From: Bacteroidia bacterium
GTDB taxonomy: Bacteria; Bacteroidota; Ignavibacteria; SZUA-365
Assembly (NCBI GenBank): GCA_027493955.1
Contig: JAOSJT010000001.1
Span: 3,893,131 to 3,957,130 of the forward strand
DNA: 64,000 nt
Reading direction: 5' to 3'
Of the stretch, positions 34,697 through 44,223 are shown one piece after another (within the stretch, counting starts at the first letter, position 1; each line of letters begins with the position of its first letter). Under the pieces are notes generated by a model. The model saw nothing but the letters and a program-made list of their open reading frames with translations. It had not been told where the DNA came from and did no database searches. The translations under genes and the position numbers were made by a program.

Positions 34697-36425
34697 GTTC
34701 TGCGGGTAATTGTTGGAGAAGTTTCCTGATACGGTCATTGTCGGGTTGGAGTTCCAATGCGCGCGTCCAGGCGCGTCGGGCGTAGGCGTGTTTTTCAAGG
34801 GCATGAGAAATGGCACCCAGGTGTTCGAACAGTACAGGGTTGTTTGGCGTGCGTGCGACCGCGTCTTCGGCGAATGAGAGCGCTTCAGCATTTCTTCCAA
34901 GCCGATGCAGCACCCAGGCACGCGTATCGAGATAGGAGCTGTTGTCTGGTTCCTGTTCGCAGGCTTCCTCGCTCATTGCGAGCGCCCGTTCCAGTTGCAG
35001 CCCGCGTTTCGCAAGCGAGTACGCCCAGTTATTCAGGAGGAGATAGTACGTATCGTCCTTGACGCTTCCCTCCAGTTGATACGCGTGCACGGATCGCTCG
35101 TACAGCGGATCAGATTTCTCGAAATTCCCGGATTCATCGTAGGCGAGCGCAAGGGAAACGAGTGCTTCCATATTGGATGGATCCATGTGCATCGCACGCT
35201 CCAGTGCCTGCATGGCCTCTTCCTCGTTCCCACGGCTGGACTCGGCGTATCCGAGCAACAACCAGGACTCCGCCGACGCGGCGTTGCGATCGATGAGGGC
35301 GTGAAGCGTATCCACGGTTTCGTCGTAGCGCTCGAGAGTCAGCAGGGTGCGAGCAAGGATGTTCGCAGCGTCCGTATTGGAGGGAACGCGTTCGAGCACA
35401 CGGGAGAATGATCGGGCCGCGTTTTCGAAATCACCTTTACTGAATTCCACGGCGCCACGGAACCACAGCGGCCGCCAGTCGTCGGGATACTCGCCATGGA
35501 TATGACGGAGCACATCGATTGCGTCGTTGGACGTCTCTGCATGCTCCATCGCGTGTTGAAAAAAGAGTCGTCCGATTTCCACCTTGTCCTGTTGACCGAC
35601 ATCCTTGTGCATCACTGCGCGTTTCATTCGCTGCGAGGCCTCCGTCCATTCACCCATGGAAAGAAGGGCCTCGGCAAGCTGCAGCTCATAGGCGGGTTCG
35701 CCCGGATGCAGCGCGCAAAGTTTTCGGTACTGTGTCGCCGCAGCATTCCAATCGCCCCGTCCGATGGCTATCTGCGCGAGACTCTGCAGGAGAGCGTCGC
35801 TCTCTCCGTCGAGTTTGCGGAGCGTCTCGAGGACGGCTTCCGCCGAATCCGCTTCACCGCGCAGCGAGTAGAGGCGGGCGAGGTTGAACGCTGTCTCAGG
35901 CGAGGGAGCGTTGCGCAGCAAGTGCTGATACAGGAGGATAGCTTCTTCCGGAGAATGTTCTTCAAGAAGACCGGCCAACATGTCCATCGACTCCAGATCG
36001 CTGCTGTCAGACCGCAGCAGACGACGGTATACGACAGCAGCCGAGTCGTATTGTCCGGCTTGGATATGGATATCGGCAAGCATTCGCAAGGCGACACTAT
36101 TTTCGTCCCCGGTGGCGGTTGCGGCACGCAGATGCTCCGCCGCGGCGTCGGCTTTTCCGGCCGCAGCCGCACAGAGGGCGGCAACAAGATGAATGGCGGG
36201 ATTGTCGTCGTACAGCAAGGCCGCTCGGTATGCGGTGAGCGCTTTGTCCGGCTGCTCGGAGATTTCGAACGCGCTACCGACGGCAAAGGCGTTGAGCGCG
36301 ATGTCCCGCCGCTGCTCGAGGGGCATGTCCGGGGCCGGCGGTTGAATCCATCTCCCGGACTGCGCCGCGGCGAGATGTACCGACATCAGGAGAAGTGGAA
36401 CAACGAAGAAACACGTGCGGATCAT
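34686..36425 (-). CDS. Secreted TPR-repeat protein
   Basis: A 579-residue protein with a signal peptide (FFVVPLLLMSVHLAAAQ) and about 14 tetratricopeptide repeats spanning the rest, e.g. AVGSAFEISEQPDKALTAYR, YLDTRAWVLHRLGRNAEA and LFEHLGAISHALEKHAYA. TPR superhelices mediate protein-protein contacts; in Bacteroidota this gene type regularly precedes DUF4292 and M23 genes and may form an envelope assembly module with them. No enzymatic motif. The ATG at 36425 starts the signal peptide. Confidence 0.9.
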   Translation of the reverse strand: MIRTCFFVVPLLLMSVHLAAAQSGRWIQPPAPDMPLEQRRDIALNAFAVGSAFEISEQPDKALTAYRAALLYDDNPAIHLVAALCAAAAGKADAAAEHLRAATATGDENSVALRMLADIHIQAGQYDSAAVVYRRLLRSDSSDLESMDMLAGLLEEHSPEEAILLYQHLLRNAPSPETAFNLARLYSLRGEADSAEAVLETLRKLDGESDALLQSLAQIAIGRGDWNAAATQYRKLCALHPGEPAYELQLAEALLSMGEWTEASQRMKRAVMHKDVGQQDKVEIGRLFFQHAMEHAETSNDAIDVLRHIHGEYPDDWRPLWFRGAVEFSKGDFENAARSFSRVLERVPSNTDAANILARTLLTLERYDETVDTLHALIDRNAASAESWLLLGYAESSRGNEEEAMQALERAMHMDPSNMEALVSLALAYDESGNFEKSDPLYERSVHAYQLEGSVKDDTYYLLLNNWAYSLAKRGLQLERALAMSEEACEQEPDNSSYLDTRAWVLHRLGRNAEALSFAEDAVARTPNNPVLFEHLGAISHALEKHAYARRAWTRALELQPDNDRIRKLLQQLPAEHGH

Positions 36426-36687
36426 CAGACAGCTTGCCCTTTCATAAGAAAATAATATAGGCGCGCATCGCAGGCCGAACAAGCGCATTCCGCGTGACCA
36501 TCACCCAATACCGCCTTGACTGCGTACCGAATGACGGGCAAATCCGCCGGAGATAACTTCGGCCCGAAAGCGGCGATTGGAAAGAATATGCGTGCGGATT
36601 TTGCGGGGGGCATGCCTGTCATACACAGGATCATCCCGGCCACTCATGGGCTTTGCCCGGCTTCCTGCAGCAAAAATTCATGCACAC

Positions 36688-36716
36688 TTGACTCTTGTCC
36701 GGAAATTCCCTAATTT
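36688..36716 (+). promoter_or_regulatory. Sigma70-type promoter of rplU-rpmA
   Basis: TTGACT at 36688-36693 and TAATTT at 36711-36716 are separated by 17 bases. The L21 start codon follows 48 bases later. This is the best classical -35/-10 pair seen in the window. Confidence 0.6.
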
Positions 36717-36764
36717 CAATATTCTTGTAGAGTGCAGGAAAATGCAGGAACAAAAGGAAAAACA

Positions 36765-37076
36765 ATGTACGCGATCGTGAATATCAGCGGGAAGCAGTTC
36801 AAGGTGACGACGACGGAAAAAGTATTCGTCCCGCTTCTCGAAAGCGCGCCCGGCAGCAAGGTGGAATTCTCCGAAGTCATGTTGTACTCCGACGACAGTG
36901 GTGTGCTCGTGGGTTCGCCCACCATCGCTTCCGCGAAAGTAACCGCCACCGTACTCGAGCATGTCAAGGATGACAAAGTGCTCGTGTTCAAGAAGAAGCG
37001 CCGCAAAGGGTACCGTGTGCTCAACGGTCACCGTCAGCAGCTGACGCGCATCGAAATCGACAGTATCGAGAAATAA
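36765..37076 (+). CDS. rplU: 50S ribosomal protein L21
   Basis: A 103-residue bL21 of normal length: [14 protein letters not shown] at the N-terminus, [20 protein letters not shown] in the rRNA-binding C-terminal part. It binds 23S rRNA in the large subunit. An in-frame upstream start at 36732 adds 11 residues not seen in the family; ATG 36765 follows an AAAGGAAA ribosome site and is used. Followed 16 bases later by rpmA, the usual operon. Confidence 0.98.
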   Translation: MYAIVNISGKQFKVTTTEKVFVPLLESAPGSKVEFSEVMLYSDDSGVLVGSPTIASAKVTATVLEHVKDDKVLVFKKKRRKGYRVLNGHRQQLTRIEIDSIEK

Positions 37077-37092
37077 TAGAACGGAGTGTAGC

Positions 37093-37359
37093 ATGGCTCA
37101 TAAAAAAGGTCTTGGAAGCTCCCGCAACGGACGCGACAGCAATCCCCAGTATCTCGGCGTGAAGGCCTACGGCGGCACGTTCGTCACCGCTGGTTCCATC
37201 CTCGTCCGTCAGAGGGGCACGAAGTTTCATCCCGGCGTGAATGTCAAGCGCGGCAAGGACGATACCCTGTTTTGCGTTGTGGACGGCACCGTCACATTCG
37301 AGCGCGTCGGTCGCGACCGGCAGCAGATCAGCGTGTATCCGGCGTCTGCGGACGCCTGA
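37093..37359 (+). CDS. rpmA: 50S ribosomal protein L27
   Basis: An 88-residue bL27 beginning [17 protein letters not shown], with [20 protein letters not shown] and [14 protein letters not shown]. Its N-terminus reaches the peptidyl-transferase centre. The N-terminus lacks the cleavable extension found in Firmicutes. Ends 20 bases before a strong terminator. Confidence 0.98.
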   Translation: MAHKKGLGSSRNGRDSNPQYLGVKAYGGTFVTAGSILVRQRGTKFHPGVNVKRGKDDTLFCVVDGTVTFERVGRDRQQISVYPASADA

Positions 37360-37377
37360 TCCGTACCAACGACGATT

Positions 37378-37410
37378 GTAAAAGGGATGTCGAACAGACA
37401 TCCCTTTTTT
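37378..37410 (+). terminator. Rho-independent terminator of rplU-rpmA
   Basis: AAAGGGATGTC pairs with GACATCCCTTT around GAACA and is followed by a T-run, a textbook intrinsic terminator 20 bases after rpmA. Confidence 0.93.
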
Positions 37411-37472
37411 CGTATATTCCTCTCATGGTATCACGAGGATCACTTTCTCATAGGAACAGGAGTTTTTACCGT

Positions 37473-38333
37473 ATGAGCTTCCGCAGAATAGCCACGCTGC
37501 TGCTGGCCTTTGCCATGCCGGCTACGCTCACCTTCATCGGGTGCAGCGACGACGACACACCAACCGATCCCAATGCCGGAATTCAGCAGGTGAATATCCG
37601 CATGCATGCCGGTGATCAGTTTACCTACGACCGCTGGGACCTCGACGCCAACAACCAGAAAATCGCGACGTCGAAACGGGGATACGATATCGAGATCAAC
37701 AAGGGTGTCGGTCTTGTCGGGCAGTACAGCGACTGGTTTTTCCGTCTTGGTAAAGATCAGCAGTCGCAAAAACGGGACACGCTGTTCATCCGCACCGAAA
37801 CCGTCACACGCCAAAGTAACGGCTCATCCTACACGGAGGAGGTCATGGCGTATGGTTTCGGTTACAAAGTCCTGCAATCCTTCATTGCTGAAGTGATGAA
37901 GCTCGGCAATGTCGGTGTCCCGACCATCGCTGCGCCGCAGTGGAACACTATCGCGCGGTACTACGACAAGAGCGGCAATGCCATTCCCGTGGGCTCCGAA
38001 TGGTTCATCGGTCCGGAAGATGGCGTGACTATGAATTTCACCATCAACGGATTCCCCATCGGCGTGAACGCCAAGATCAAGGGCACGTATGCCGCGCGAG
38101 AAGAGAAGATTCAGGCCGGGAACCAGCAGGTAACGACGTGGAAATCCACGATCACCGCCAGTTTCACCCTGCAAGGACAAACGATCGTTGAGTCCAAAGT
38201 GCATCTCTGGTTCTCCGACGATCCCGACGGTCAGATCCGTGTCCTGCAGGAAAGCGCACGCGCCACGATTCCGGTCGTGGGAATCACCTTCGACATTCCC
38301 GGCGAAACGCAGGAGCTCGTCTCCTGGTTCTGA
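37473..38333 (+). CDS. Lipoprotein of unknown function
   Basis: A 286-residue lipoprotein. The signal peptide (ATLLLAFAMPATLTFIGC) ends in a lipobox Cys near residue 24 and is followed by an acidic SDDDTPTDPN stretch, a common surface-export-like pattern in Bacteroidota. The mature part is beta-rich (FTYDRWDLDANNQ, MNFTINGFPIGVNAKIKGTY, GITFDIPGETQELVSWF) with no recognised motif. A CGTATATTC element lies about 60 bases upstream, directly after the rpmA terminator, so it is transcribed separately. Function unknown. Confidence 0.8.
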   Translation: MSFRRIATLLLAFAMPATLTFIGCSDDDTPTDPNAGIQQVNIRMHAGDQFTYDRWDLDANNQKIATSKRGYDIEINKGVGLVGQYSDWFFRLGKDQQSQKRDTLFIRTETVTRQSNGSSYTEEVMAYGFGYKVLQSFIAEVMKLGNVGVPTIAAPQWNTIARYYDKSGNAIPVGSEWFIGPEDGVTMNFTINGFPIGVNAKIKGTYAAREEKIQAGNQQVTTWKSTITASFTLQGQTIVESKVHLWFSDDPDGQIRVLQESARATIPVVGITFDIPGETQELVSWF

Positions 38334-38393
38334 GAAACGTAGAGGTGGCTCCGTTCGTGTAGCTGCCCCGCAGACCAAAGAGTCACGTACAAG

Positions 38394-38421
38394 GCGGAGA
38401 GCCTCAGAACTCTCCGCTTTT
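38394..38421 (+). terminator. Rho-independent terminator of the lipoprotein gene
   Basis: GCGGAGAG pairs perfectly with CTCTCCGC around eight bases and is followed by TTTT, 60 bases after the lipoprotein stop. Confidence 0.85.
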
Positions 38422-38572
38422 GTATTATTATGAGCCTGAATCGCGGGTATTGCGCACACAGGGGAGTACGGGCGGTTGCGTGATCGCCAGGGGCAGGAAG
38501 TCTCGGCCAGAAAAATCCCGACGAAAACGCGATGATCAAGCGGGATGATGCGCTTCACCAGGGCGGTAATAT

Positions 38573-38600
38573 AAAAGGCCCGGCTGACGCCGGACCTTTT
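38573..38600. terminator. Bidirectional hairpin terminator
   Basis: AAAAGGCCCGGC and GCCGGACCTTTT pair with one mismatch around TGAC, giving A- and T-flanks that suit termination in both directions. It could end transcription from the DUF2892 gene side as well. Confidence 0.7.
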
Positions 38601-38897
38601 CGCCTGATAGTGTGATGAGAGGAATAGAGGAGGAGGGAAGGTATGTGAGCGGAGTGTGGCGCGGGGCCACACATTCTAGGGATTTCGAAGTTTCAAAGAA
38701 CGTTTATGCAAACATACACATTTCTTTTGCATAACGCCAGTAGTAAGGCAAGATATGTGCCACTTTTTTTATCGCTTTCTAAAATGTTTGTTTTCAACAA
38801 AATGTTAGATTAGCGGGAAATGAGTGTTCGGATATCGAACAACATCGCCGGACACATGTTAAAAAATAAGACAGCAGGCGCGCTTATGCGTACCTTC

Positions 38898-39101
38898 TCA
38901 GGAACGTTTTTCCACAGGGCAACTGCTGATTCCAAGTATGGAATACAGCGGACAGCTACGCATGAGCGCTGTAGCAAGAGGGATTATTCCGATCAGACCG
39001 AAGAAGCGCACATTGCCTTCGAGGAGGAAGAGAAGGCTGAAAAGCCCTGCGCCGACGATGATTCGGATGATGCGGTCTGCCGACCCGACATTGGTTTTCA
39101 T
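38898..39101 (-). CDS. DUF2892 (YgaP-like) small membrane protein
   Basis: A 67-residue protein matching DUF2892: MKTNVGSADRIIRIIVGAG at the N-terminus, then two membrane helices (LFSLLFLLEG and FFGLIGIIPLATALM), and the terminal CPLYSILGISSC. The family is the membrane part of YgaP-type proteins, often linked with rhodanese domains; here it stands alone. Function unknown. The frame continues upstream to 39248 but the conserved N-terminus starts at the ATG at 39101. Confidence 0.88.
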   Translation of the reverse strand: MKTNVGSADRIIRIIVGAGLFSLLFLLEGNVRFFGLIGIIPLATALMRSCPLYSILGISSCPVEKRS

Positions 39102-39440
39102 ATGGTATTCTCCAGGTGTTAGGTAGAAAATGTATATCGAAAGGTAACACAGCTTGCGCCGGACTTCAGTGATTTCGTCACGCTCTTGCCTTGGACGGGT
39201 AGCGATCAGCGCAGAGCGATGCTGATTACACGAAGCTCGAGGGTACAACTCATGCTAAGGAAAATGGGTTCTAAAAGCGCGATCTGCGTCTGTGTGAAAC
39301 GGCGACCTGGCGGTGAGGTCGAAGCCGCTTCCAAAGGACGTGTGTGCAACTGCATTGACAGGATGACGAAGAGGCGCGGAGTCCGTATATTAGTCAGATC
39401 ATGGTCGCATACAGCCGTGCCGAAAAATACAGGATTTCCT
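39102..39440. other. Divergent intergenic region before the PNGase F-like gene
   Basis: No gene recognised. GTCCGTATATTAG at 39381-39393 matches the promoter-like element and lies about 50 bases before the ATG of the PNGase F-like gene. An open frame from 39186 merges with that gene but lacks a signal peptide. Confidence 0.4.
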
Positions 39441-42400
39441 ATGTTCAACCGCCACCTGCTCACTGCATGCATTGCTTCGCTTTTCATGGCGATATCTGTT
39501 CATACATCATCCGCGGGTCCCGGTGACACGCTGGTCGTACAGACGTTCACCTGGGGATGGCCGGTGAATCCCGGCTGGTTGAGTCCGAAGGAAGGGAAAT
39601 TCTGGTTCCCGACGCAGGGAAAACAATTTGAAAAAATACTTCTCTATTACACGCTGAAATGTGATCCTTCGCAGAACCCGGCTTGCGGCGAATGGGATTA
39701 TCTTACCTACACGCGGCTCTTTGAACACACCGGTGTGTTCGATTCCACACAACTCACGCATCCCAATTTCACGGTGTTCGGCGCCACACCCGATACTTTG
39801 CATTACATGAACGCACCGCTGCCCACACTGCACCGGCGGCAGGAAAGGACGGCACGCTACGCATCGGTCACGCGTCTCGATTCCGCAACGCTCGGAACCG
39901 GGGTAAGTTCAACGGACGCACTGTTCTCGTCGCCGGTGGATGATACACGCAGCTATATTCTCTGGACGCGATCACAGCTCGAAGCGGCGGGTATTTCCAC
40001 GGACACGCTCACAGCGCTGCGCTTCCGCGTCGAAGGTGCGGGCGGACGGGCCGGACGCGTCACCGTACGCCTGAAACGATTTACCGGGACGCAATGGCAG
40101 GACGACATTCCGCTGCAGCGTAGCGGCTACACGACGGTGTATGATGCCGCACTGGATCTGCCGGAGAATGACTGGGTCTCCGTTGTGTTTACGCAGCCCT
40201 TTCTTATTTGGGGAGGAGGTCTCCTGGCGGAAATTACCGTGGACGGAGCGCCGGGTGTACGCGTGGCGGCAGATCCGCTCGCCGGCGAAGGTTTCGCCTA
40301 TGTCGCACGCGATGAAGACCGCTTCCTCAATTTCCAGTATCGCAGTCATGTGCAGTGCGGTGACGTAGCGGAGCTGAACGCTGCCCAGTCCTTTACTGCG
40401 GAAGCATGGTTCAAGGCGGACGTGTTGCGAAACTGGAGCAACGTTGTCATTCGTGCGCAAAGCAACGAACATCGCATCGCGATTCAGCTTGGTGGTCTGG
40501 AAGCGGGCAGAGTCGATGTGTACGGCATTGTCGGTAACGGCGAGAATTCCTACGGCTACACTAGCGGACGTCCGGTTGCGGAGGGAAATTGGTATCATGT
40601 CGCGCTGGTGTATGACGGAACGGCGAATCAGCAAGCGGAGCGGTTGAAAATCTATCTCAATGGAGTGGCGCAAACGCTGCGTTTCAACGGCACCATCCCT
40701 TCAATCACAACAACAATTTCGCAACCCTTTACCATCTCCTCGTCGGGTACGAACACGATGACCGGCGGCATGGACGAGATTCGCATCTGGCGCAGCGCGC
40801 TTTCCGCTGCGGATATCCGCTTGCGCATGCATGCACACATCACAGCACAGGATCCGTTGTACGCCGATCTCATCTCGGCATGGTCCTGTGATGAGGAGAG
40901 CGGCGATGTGCTGACGGACCTCACCGGACGCTATCCCGGGCGTCTGGCTTTTCCGCAGCGCAGCGCGTATCGGGGAGACAGACCACGTGGTTATGCACCA
41001 ATGGACGCTCGGCCATCCGTGGTACTGGAACGTGGCAATGTGACTCTGACCACCACGACGAGGAACGTCATTGATTCGCTGCTCCCCGCCCCTTTGATGA
41101 TCGTCCTGTACGGCGATACGTCACGCGCAAATATCCCCACGGATACCGTGGTGGGTTGGCCGGCCGGCTTCACGTATAGGTTGACGCCGGATAATTCCAT
41201 TCAGGACTCTTCGGCCGTGAACCCCGATCACACGCTGCTCAAGCAGCTGCATTTCTACTACGGGACGCCCTTCGAGCTCACCAGGCGGTATGAGCTCGGC
41301 CGCTATATCACACCGTACGGAATCGGGTTGAGTCTGGGCGAAGGCTGGACCTGGGTTTGGGATGTGACGGATTTCGTCCACCTGCTCAAGGACACCGTGC
41401 ATCTGACTGCCGGGAATTTCCAGGAGCTTCTGGATATGAAGTTCGTTTTTATCGAAGGTACGCCCCCCAGGGATGTCGTGCGCATAGAGAATGTCTGGCA
41501 GGGGGATTTTGCGCTCAAGGATTTTGCGGCTCGCGTACAGCCGAGGCGGATCGCGCTCGATCCCGCCGCAAAAACCTTCAAACTCCGGACCACGGCCACA
41601 GGACATCAGTTCAGCAATGCGACGAACTGTGCCGAGTTCTGTCCGAAAATCCACTCCGTGCTCGTCGATGGTCAGACACGCTGGAGCTGGCAGATCATTC
41701 AGGAGTGTTCCACGAATCCGCTCTATCCGCAGGGCGGCACCTGGATTTACGCGCGAGCAGGGTGGTGTCCGGGCATGGAGGCCATGACCAAGGAATTTGA
41801 GTTGACACCGTTCATCACCGGTTCCGAAGTGGAGATCGATTACGAATCCCAGTACGACGAATTTGGCAATTATGTGTTCGAGTCACAGCTGGTATCCTAT
41901 GGTGAAATCCATCATCAGCTCGACGCTGCCATTGATCGTATCATTGCTCCGAGCAATTATGAACTCAACGGCCGCTTCAATCCGACCTGCGGTCGGCCAC
42001 GCATTGCCTTGCAGAATCGCGGTGCGCAGAATCTGACGAGCGTGGACATCACCTACGGGTATCGCGGTGGTGCGATGCAACGCTACACCTGGCGAGGGAC
42101 TCTCCGCTTCATGGAGAAAACCGAGGTGTGGCTCCCGCCGCTGGCGGAGCAGCCACCGGCGGAGAACCGGATATTCGATGTCGTGTTGAGTGCGCCGAAT
42201 GGAGGTACGGATGAGTACGCACGGAACGATAGTCAGCACAGCCACTTCACCACGGTACCAGTGTACGACAAGCGTTTGATCGTGCTGTTTCGGACGAATA
42301 ACGCGCCCGGCGAGAACCGCTACGAAATACTGGATGCGGAAGGCACGGTGGTGCACAGCCGTTCGGGCTTCGCGGCGAATACGACGTACCGCGACACCTT

Positions 42401-42857
42401 GCGTCTTATGCCCGGGTGTTACGAATTCATTCTGCACGACAGCGGTGAGGACGGCATCGCGTGGTGGGCGAACAATGATGGAACCGGATCGTTGCAATTC
42501 CGTCTCGATGGCGGCGAACTTTGGAGTACGGTCAATCCGGACTTTGGCAAGCAGGCGCGGTATCCGTTCATCTACTCCGGTCTTGTGGCTGTGGGAGACG
42601 TGGCAACTCCCGCAACGTCGCTCGACATATTTCCGAATCCAGGAACCGACGTATTGCACGTACGTTACGATGCTTCCCCGGGCCAAAGACTTCAGTATAT
42701 CATCCACGACATGCTCGGGCAAATCGTGGCGCAGGAAGATTTCAGCAAGGCGAATGATGGAATCACAGTATCGACGTTACTGCCCGGGACGTATGTTCTG
42801 AGCATTGTCAATGGTGCGGTGGTGCAGGCGCAGCGGCAATTCAGCATTGTGAGATAG
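39441..42857 (+). CDS. Secreted PNGase F-like protein with inserted LamG domain and T9SS tail
   Basis: A 1138-residue protein with signal peptide (about 1-25). The first PNGase F part contains ACGEWDYLTYT, with Asp86 aligning to catalytic Asp60 of flavobacterial PNGase F. A LamG/concanavalin-type domain lies at about 296-466 (SFTAEAWFKADV, YHVALVYDG, MDEIRIWRSAL). The second PNGase F part follows from about 620: GRYITPYGIGL, FVFIEGTPPRD, NCAEFCPKIHS with Glu732 aligning to Glu206, and ARAGWCPGM. A T9SS sorting domain ends the protein (FPNPGTD, IIHDMLGQIV, LPGTYVLSIV). Expected role: surface removal of N-linked glycans. The start is set at the signal peptide. Confidence 0.85.
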   Translation: MFNRHLLTACIASLFMAISVHTSSAGPGDTLVVQTFTWGWPVNPGWLSPKEGKFWFPTQGKQFEKILLYYTLKCDPSQNPACGEWDYLTYTRLFEHTGVFDSTQLTHPNFTVFGATPDTLHYMNAPLPTLHRRQERTARYASVTRLDSATLGTGVSSTDALFSSPVDDTRSYILWTRSQLEAAGISTDTLTALRFRVEGAGGRAGRVTVRLKRFTGTQWQDDIPLQRSGYTTVYDAALDLPENDWVSVVFTQPFLIWGGGLLAEITVDGAPGVRVAADPLAGEGFAYVARDEDRFLNFQYRSHVQCGDVAELNAAQSFTAEAWFKADVLRNWSNVVIRAQSNEHRIAIQLGGLEAGRVDVYGIVGNGENSYGYTSGRPVAEGNWYHVALVYDGTANQQAERLKIYLNGVAQTLRFNGTIPSITTTISQPFTISSSGTNTMTGGMDEIRIWRSALSAADIRLRMHAHITAQDPLYADLISAWSCDEESGDVLTDLTGRYPGRLAFPQRSAYRGDRPRGYAPMDARPSVVLERGNVTLTTTTRNVIDSLLPAPLMIVLYGDTSRANIPTDTVVGWPAGFTYRLTPDNSIQDSSAVNPDHTLLKQLHFYYGTPFELTRRYELGRYITPYGIGLSLGEGWTWVWDVTDFVHLLKDTVHLTAGNFQELLDMKFVFIEGTPPRDVVRIENVWQGDFALKDFAARVQPRRIALDPAAKTFKLRTTATGHQFSNATNCAEFCPKIHSVLVDGQTRWSWQIIQECSTNPLYPQGGTWIYARAGWCPGMEAMTKEFELTPFITGSEVEIDYESQYDEFGNYVFESQLVSYGEIHHQLDAAIDRIIAPSNYELNGRFNPTCGRPRIALQNRGAQNLTSVDITYGYRGGAMQRYTWRGTLRFMEKTEVWLPPLAEQPPAENRIFDVVLSAPNGGTDEYARNDSQHSHFTTVPVYDKRLIVLFRTNNAPGENRYEILDAEGTVVHSRSGFAANTTYRDTLRLMPGCYEFILHDSGEDGIAWWANNDGTGSLQFRLDGGELWSTVNPDFGKQARYPFIYSGLVAVGDVATPATSLDIFPNPGTDVLHVRYDASPGQRLQYIIHDMLGQIVAQEDFSKANDGITVSTLLPGTYVLSIVNGAVVQAQRQFSIVR

Positions 42858-42931
42858 TGCGTCGGTCTCCTTCCGGACGTCGGTGCGAAGCCTTCTGAAC
42901 GCACTGTTCTGAGTTCTCCCTATCCAAGGAA

Positions 42932-43510
42932 ATGAACGGACGCATCGTCATAGTACTTCTCTTCCAGACCTTCCTGTGCGGAGTTGTTACCGCACAGGAA
43001 ACGCCGGACAGTCTGGTCTCCACCGCCGGGCTCTCACTGCTCACGCCAGAACATCGGCTGCTTCTTGCTTATCCATCCGAATTGAAAATCCTGGCATTCC
43101 GCTCCTACGACATCTCCCGGGAAATGGAAATCGCTGAGCAGTCGGAGTTCGCGGCGATGGATTTGCCTGTACCGGATCACAGCGAGAGCTCAGGGATAGA
43201 GACGAGAGGTCATCAGCGTGCGCATCTCACCCTGCCGCTCAACCCGCGGGGAGATCAGCTGACGCTCGAAGGCGCTGGTCGTTTTGTGTTATTACAGGCC
43301 CTCCGTCTGGGATATCAATTCTTCAGAGAATCAACGAGACGCGGGTCGCTCACGGAATTCGATTATCTGGAATTGCCTCAGGGAACAGGGATGCTGCGTA
43401 CCTTTGAGGAAGTGCAGCGTGAAGCGCAACTTCGCGGTGAAATGCAATCCCTGCGTACCCATGAGGATAAACGCGAGCGGGAAAAGAATAAGGTTCCGAA
43501 GGAGGAATGA
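42932..43510 (+). CDS. Exported protein of unknown function
   Basis: A 192-residue protein with a signal peptide (IVIVLLFQTFLCGVVTAQ). The mature part is polar and without recognised motif; the C-terminal 40 residues are highly charged (EVQREAQLRGEMQSLRTHED and a Lys/Glu-rich end) and likely helical. It follows the PNGase F-like gene by 74 bases on the same strand and may be co-transcribed. No T9SS domain. I do not recognise a family. Confidence 0.65.
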   Translation: MNGRIVIVLLFQTFLCGVVTAQETPDSLVSTAGLSLLTPEHRLLLAYPSELKILAFRSYDISREMEIAEQSEFAAMDLPVPDHSESSGIETRGHQRAHLTLPLNPRGDQLTLEGAGRFVLLQALRLGYQFFRESTRRGSLTEFDYLELPQGTGMLRTFEEVQREAQLRGEMQSLRTHEDKREREKNKVPKEE

Positions 43511-43662
43511 GTAGCTGTATATCCCCGCGGTGCATACCGCATCATTGCAACGCAAAGGAATATTCGTACCAGGGTCAGGAGTGCGGCTTCATGTGATGAC
43601 CCGAATTTCGGGGGGGAGATGAGAGACGATTCAAAGCTGCATGAACCGCGAGGTGATGTATT

Positions 43663-44223
43663 TCACCGAGTTGTGATGATCGTGTGTGATGCGTGGAACG
43701 TGGCGCTCGCAAGACTGTAAACAAGGTCACAATCTTCCATTTCAGTATCCAGACGGGTGTCAACACGCCCGCGAAAGACAAATCCGTTGCGCTCCACCAA
43801 ATTGAGCGCAGGCTGATTCTTGCTGAAGATGCGCGCGGTGATCATATGCATATGCATCGTAGAGAAACAGTACCCGATGAGCCCGCGTAAGACCTCACCC
43901 GCAAATCCCTGATGCTGCGCTTCGCGTTTTAGCGTAATGCCGAGCTCGGCACTCGCAGGATCGTCAAGTGACACATGTACTCCACAGTCGCCCAAGAGAT
44001 CATCCGAGTGCAGGGAAATTATCGCCAACTGATACCAGATTCCCGGCATACCGGGGATGCACCCGCTCTGTTCTCTGATGTAGTCGCGTATTTCGCGGAG
44101 ATCGACAGGATGCCAGGTCTGATAGCGGATGATGTCGGGATCGGAACGGTAGGCCAATACCGCCTCCGCATCGGCTGTCCGCAGAGGACGGAGCAGAAGC
44201 CTTGGCGTCGAAATTGTAAGCAT
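43663..44223 (-). CDS. GNAT-family N-acetyltransferase (RimJ/RimL-like)
   Basis: A 186-residue GNAT protein of the RimJ/RimL type. It begins ISTPRLLLRPLRTADAEAVL and has GDCGVHVSLDDPASAELGITL, the acetyl-CoA loop (HQGFAGEVLRGLIGY) and ARIFSKNQPALNLVERNGF. These enzymes acetylate protein N-termini or small amines; the substrate is unknown. The ATG at 44223 begins the conserved N-terminus and lies 22 bases after a promoter-like element; the upstream frame extension is rejected. Confidence 0.9.
   Translation of the reverse strand: MLTISTPRLLLRPLRTADAEAVLAYRSDPDIIRYQTWHPVDLREIRDYIREQSGCIPGMPGIWYQLAIISLHSDDLLGDCGVHVSLDDPASAELGITLKREAQHQGFAGEVLRGLIGYCFSTMHMHMITARIFSKNQPALNLVERNGFVFRGRVDTRLDTEMEDCDLVYSLASATFHASHTIITTR

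Larger units (their letters stand above)
38334..38897. other. Intergenic region with two hairpin terminators and an AT-rich island
   Basis: No gene is recognised. It contains the lipoprotein terminator, a second hairpin at 38573-38600 and an AT-rich segment about 38690-38830 with inverted repeats (ATGCAAA with TTTGCAT; TTTGTT-TTC-AACAAA). Confidence 0.6.
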
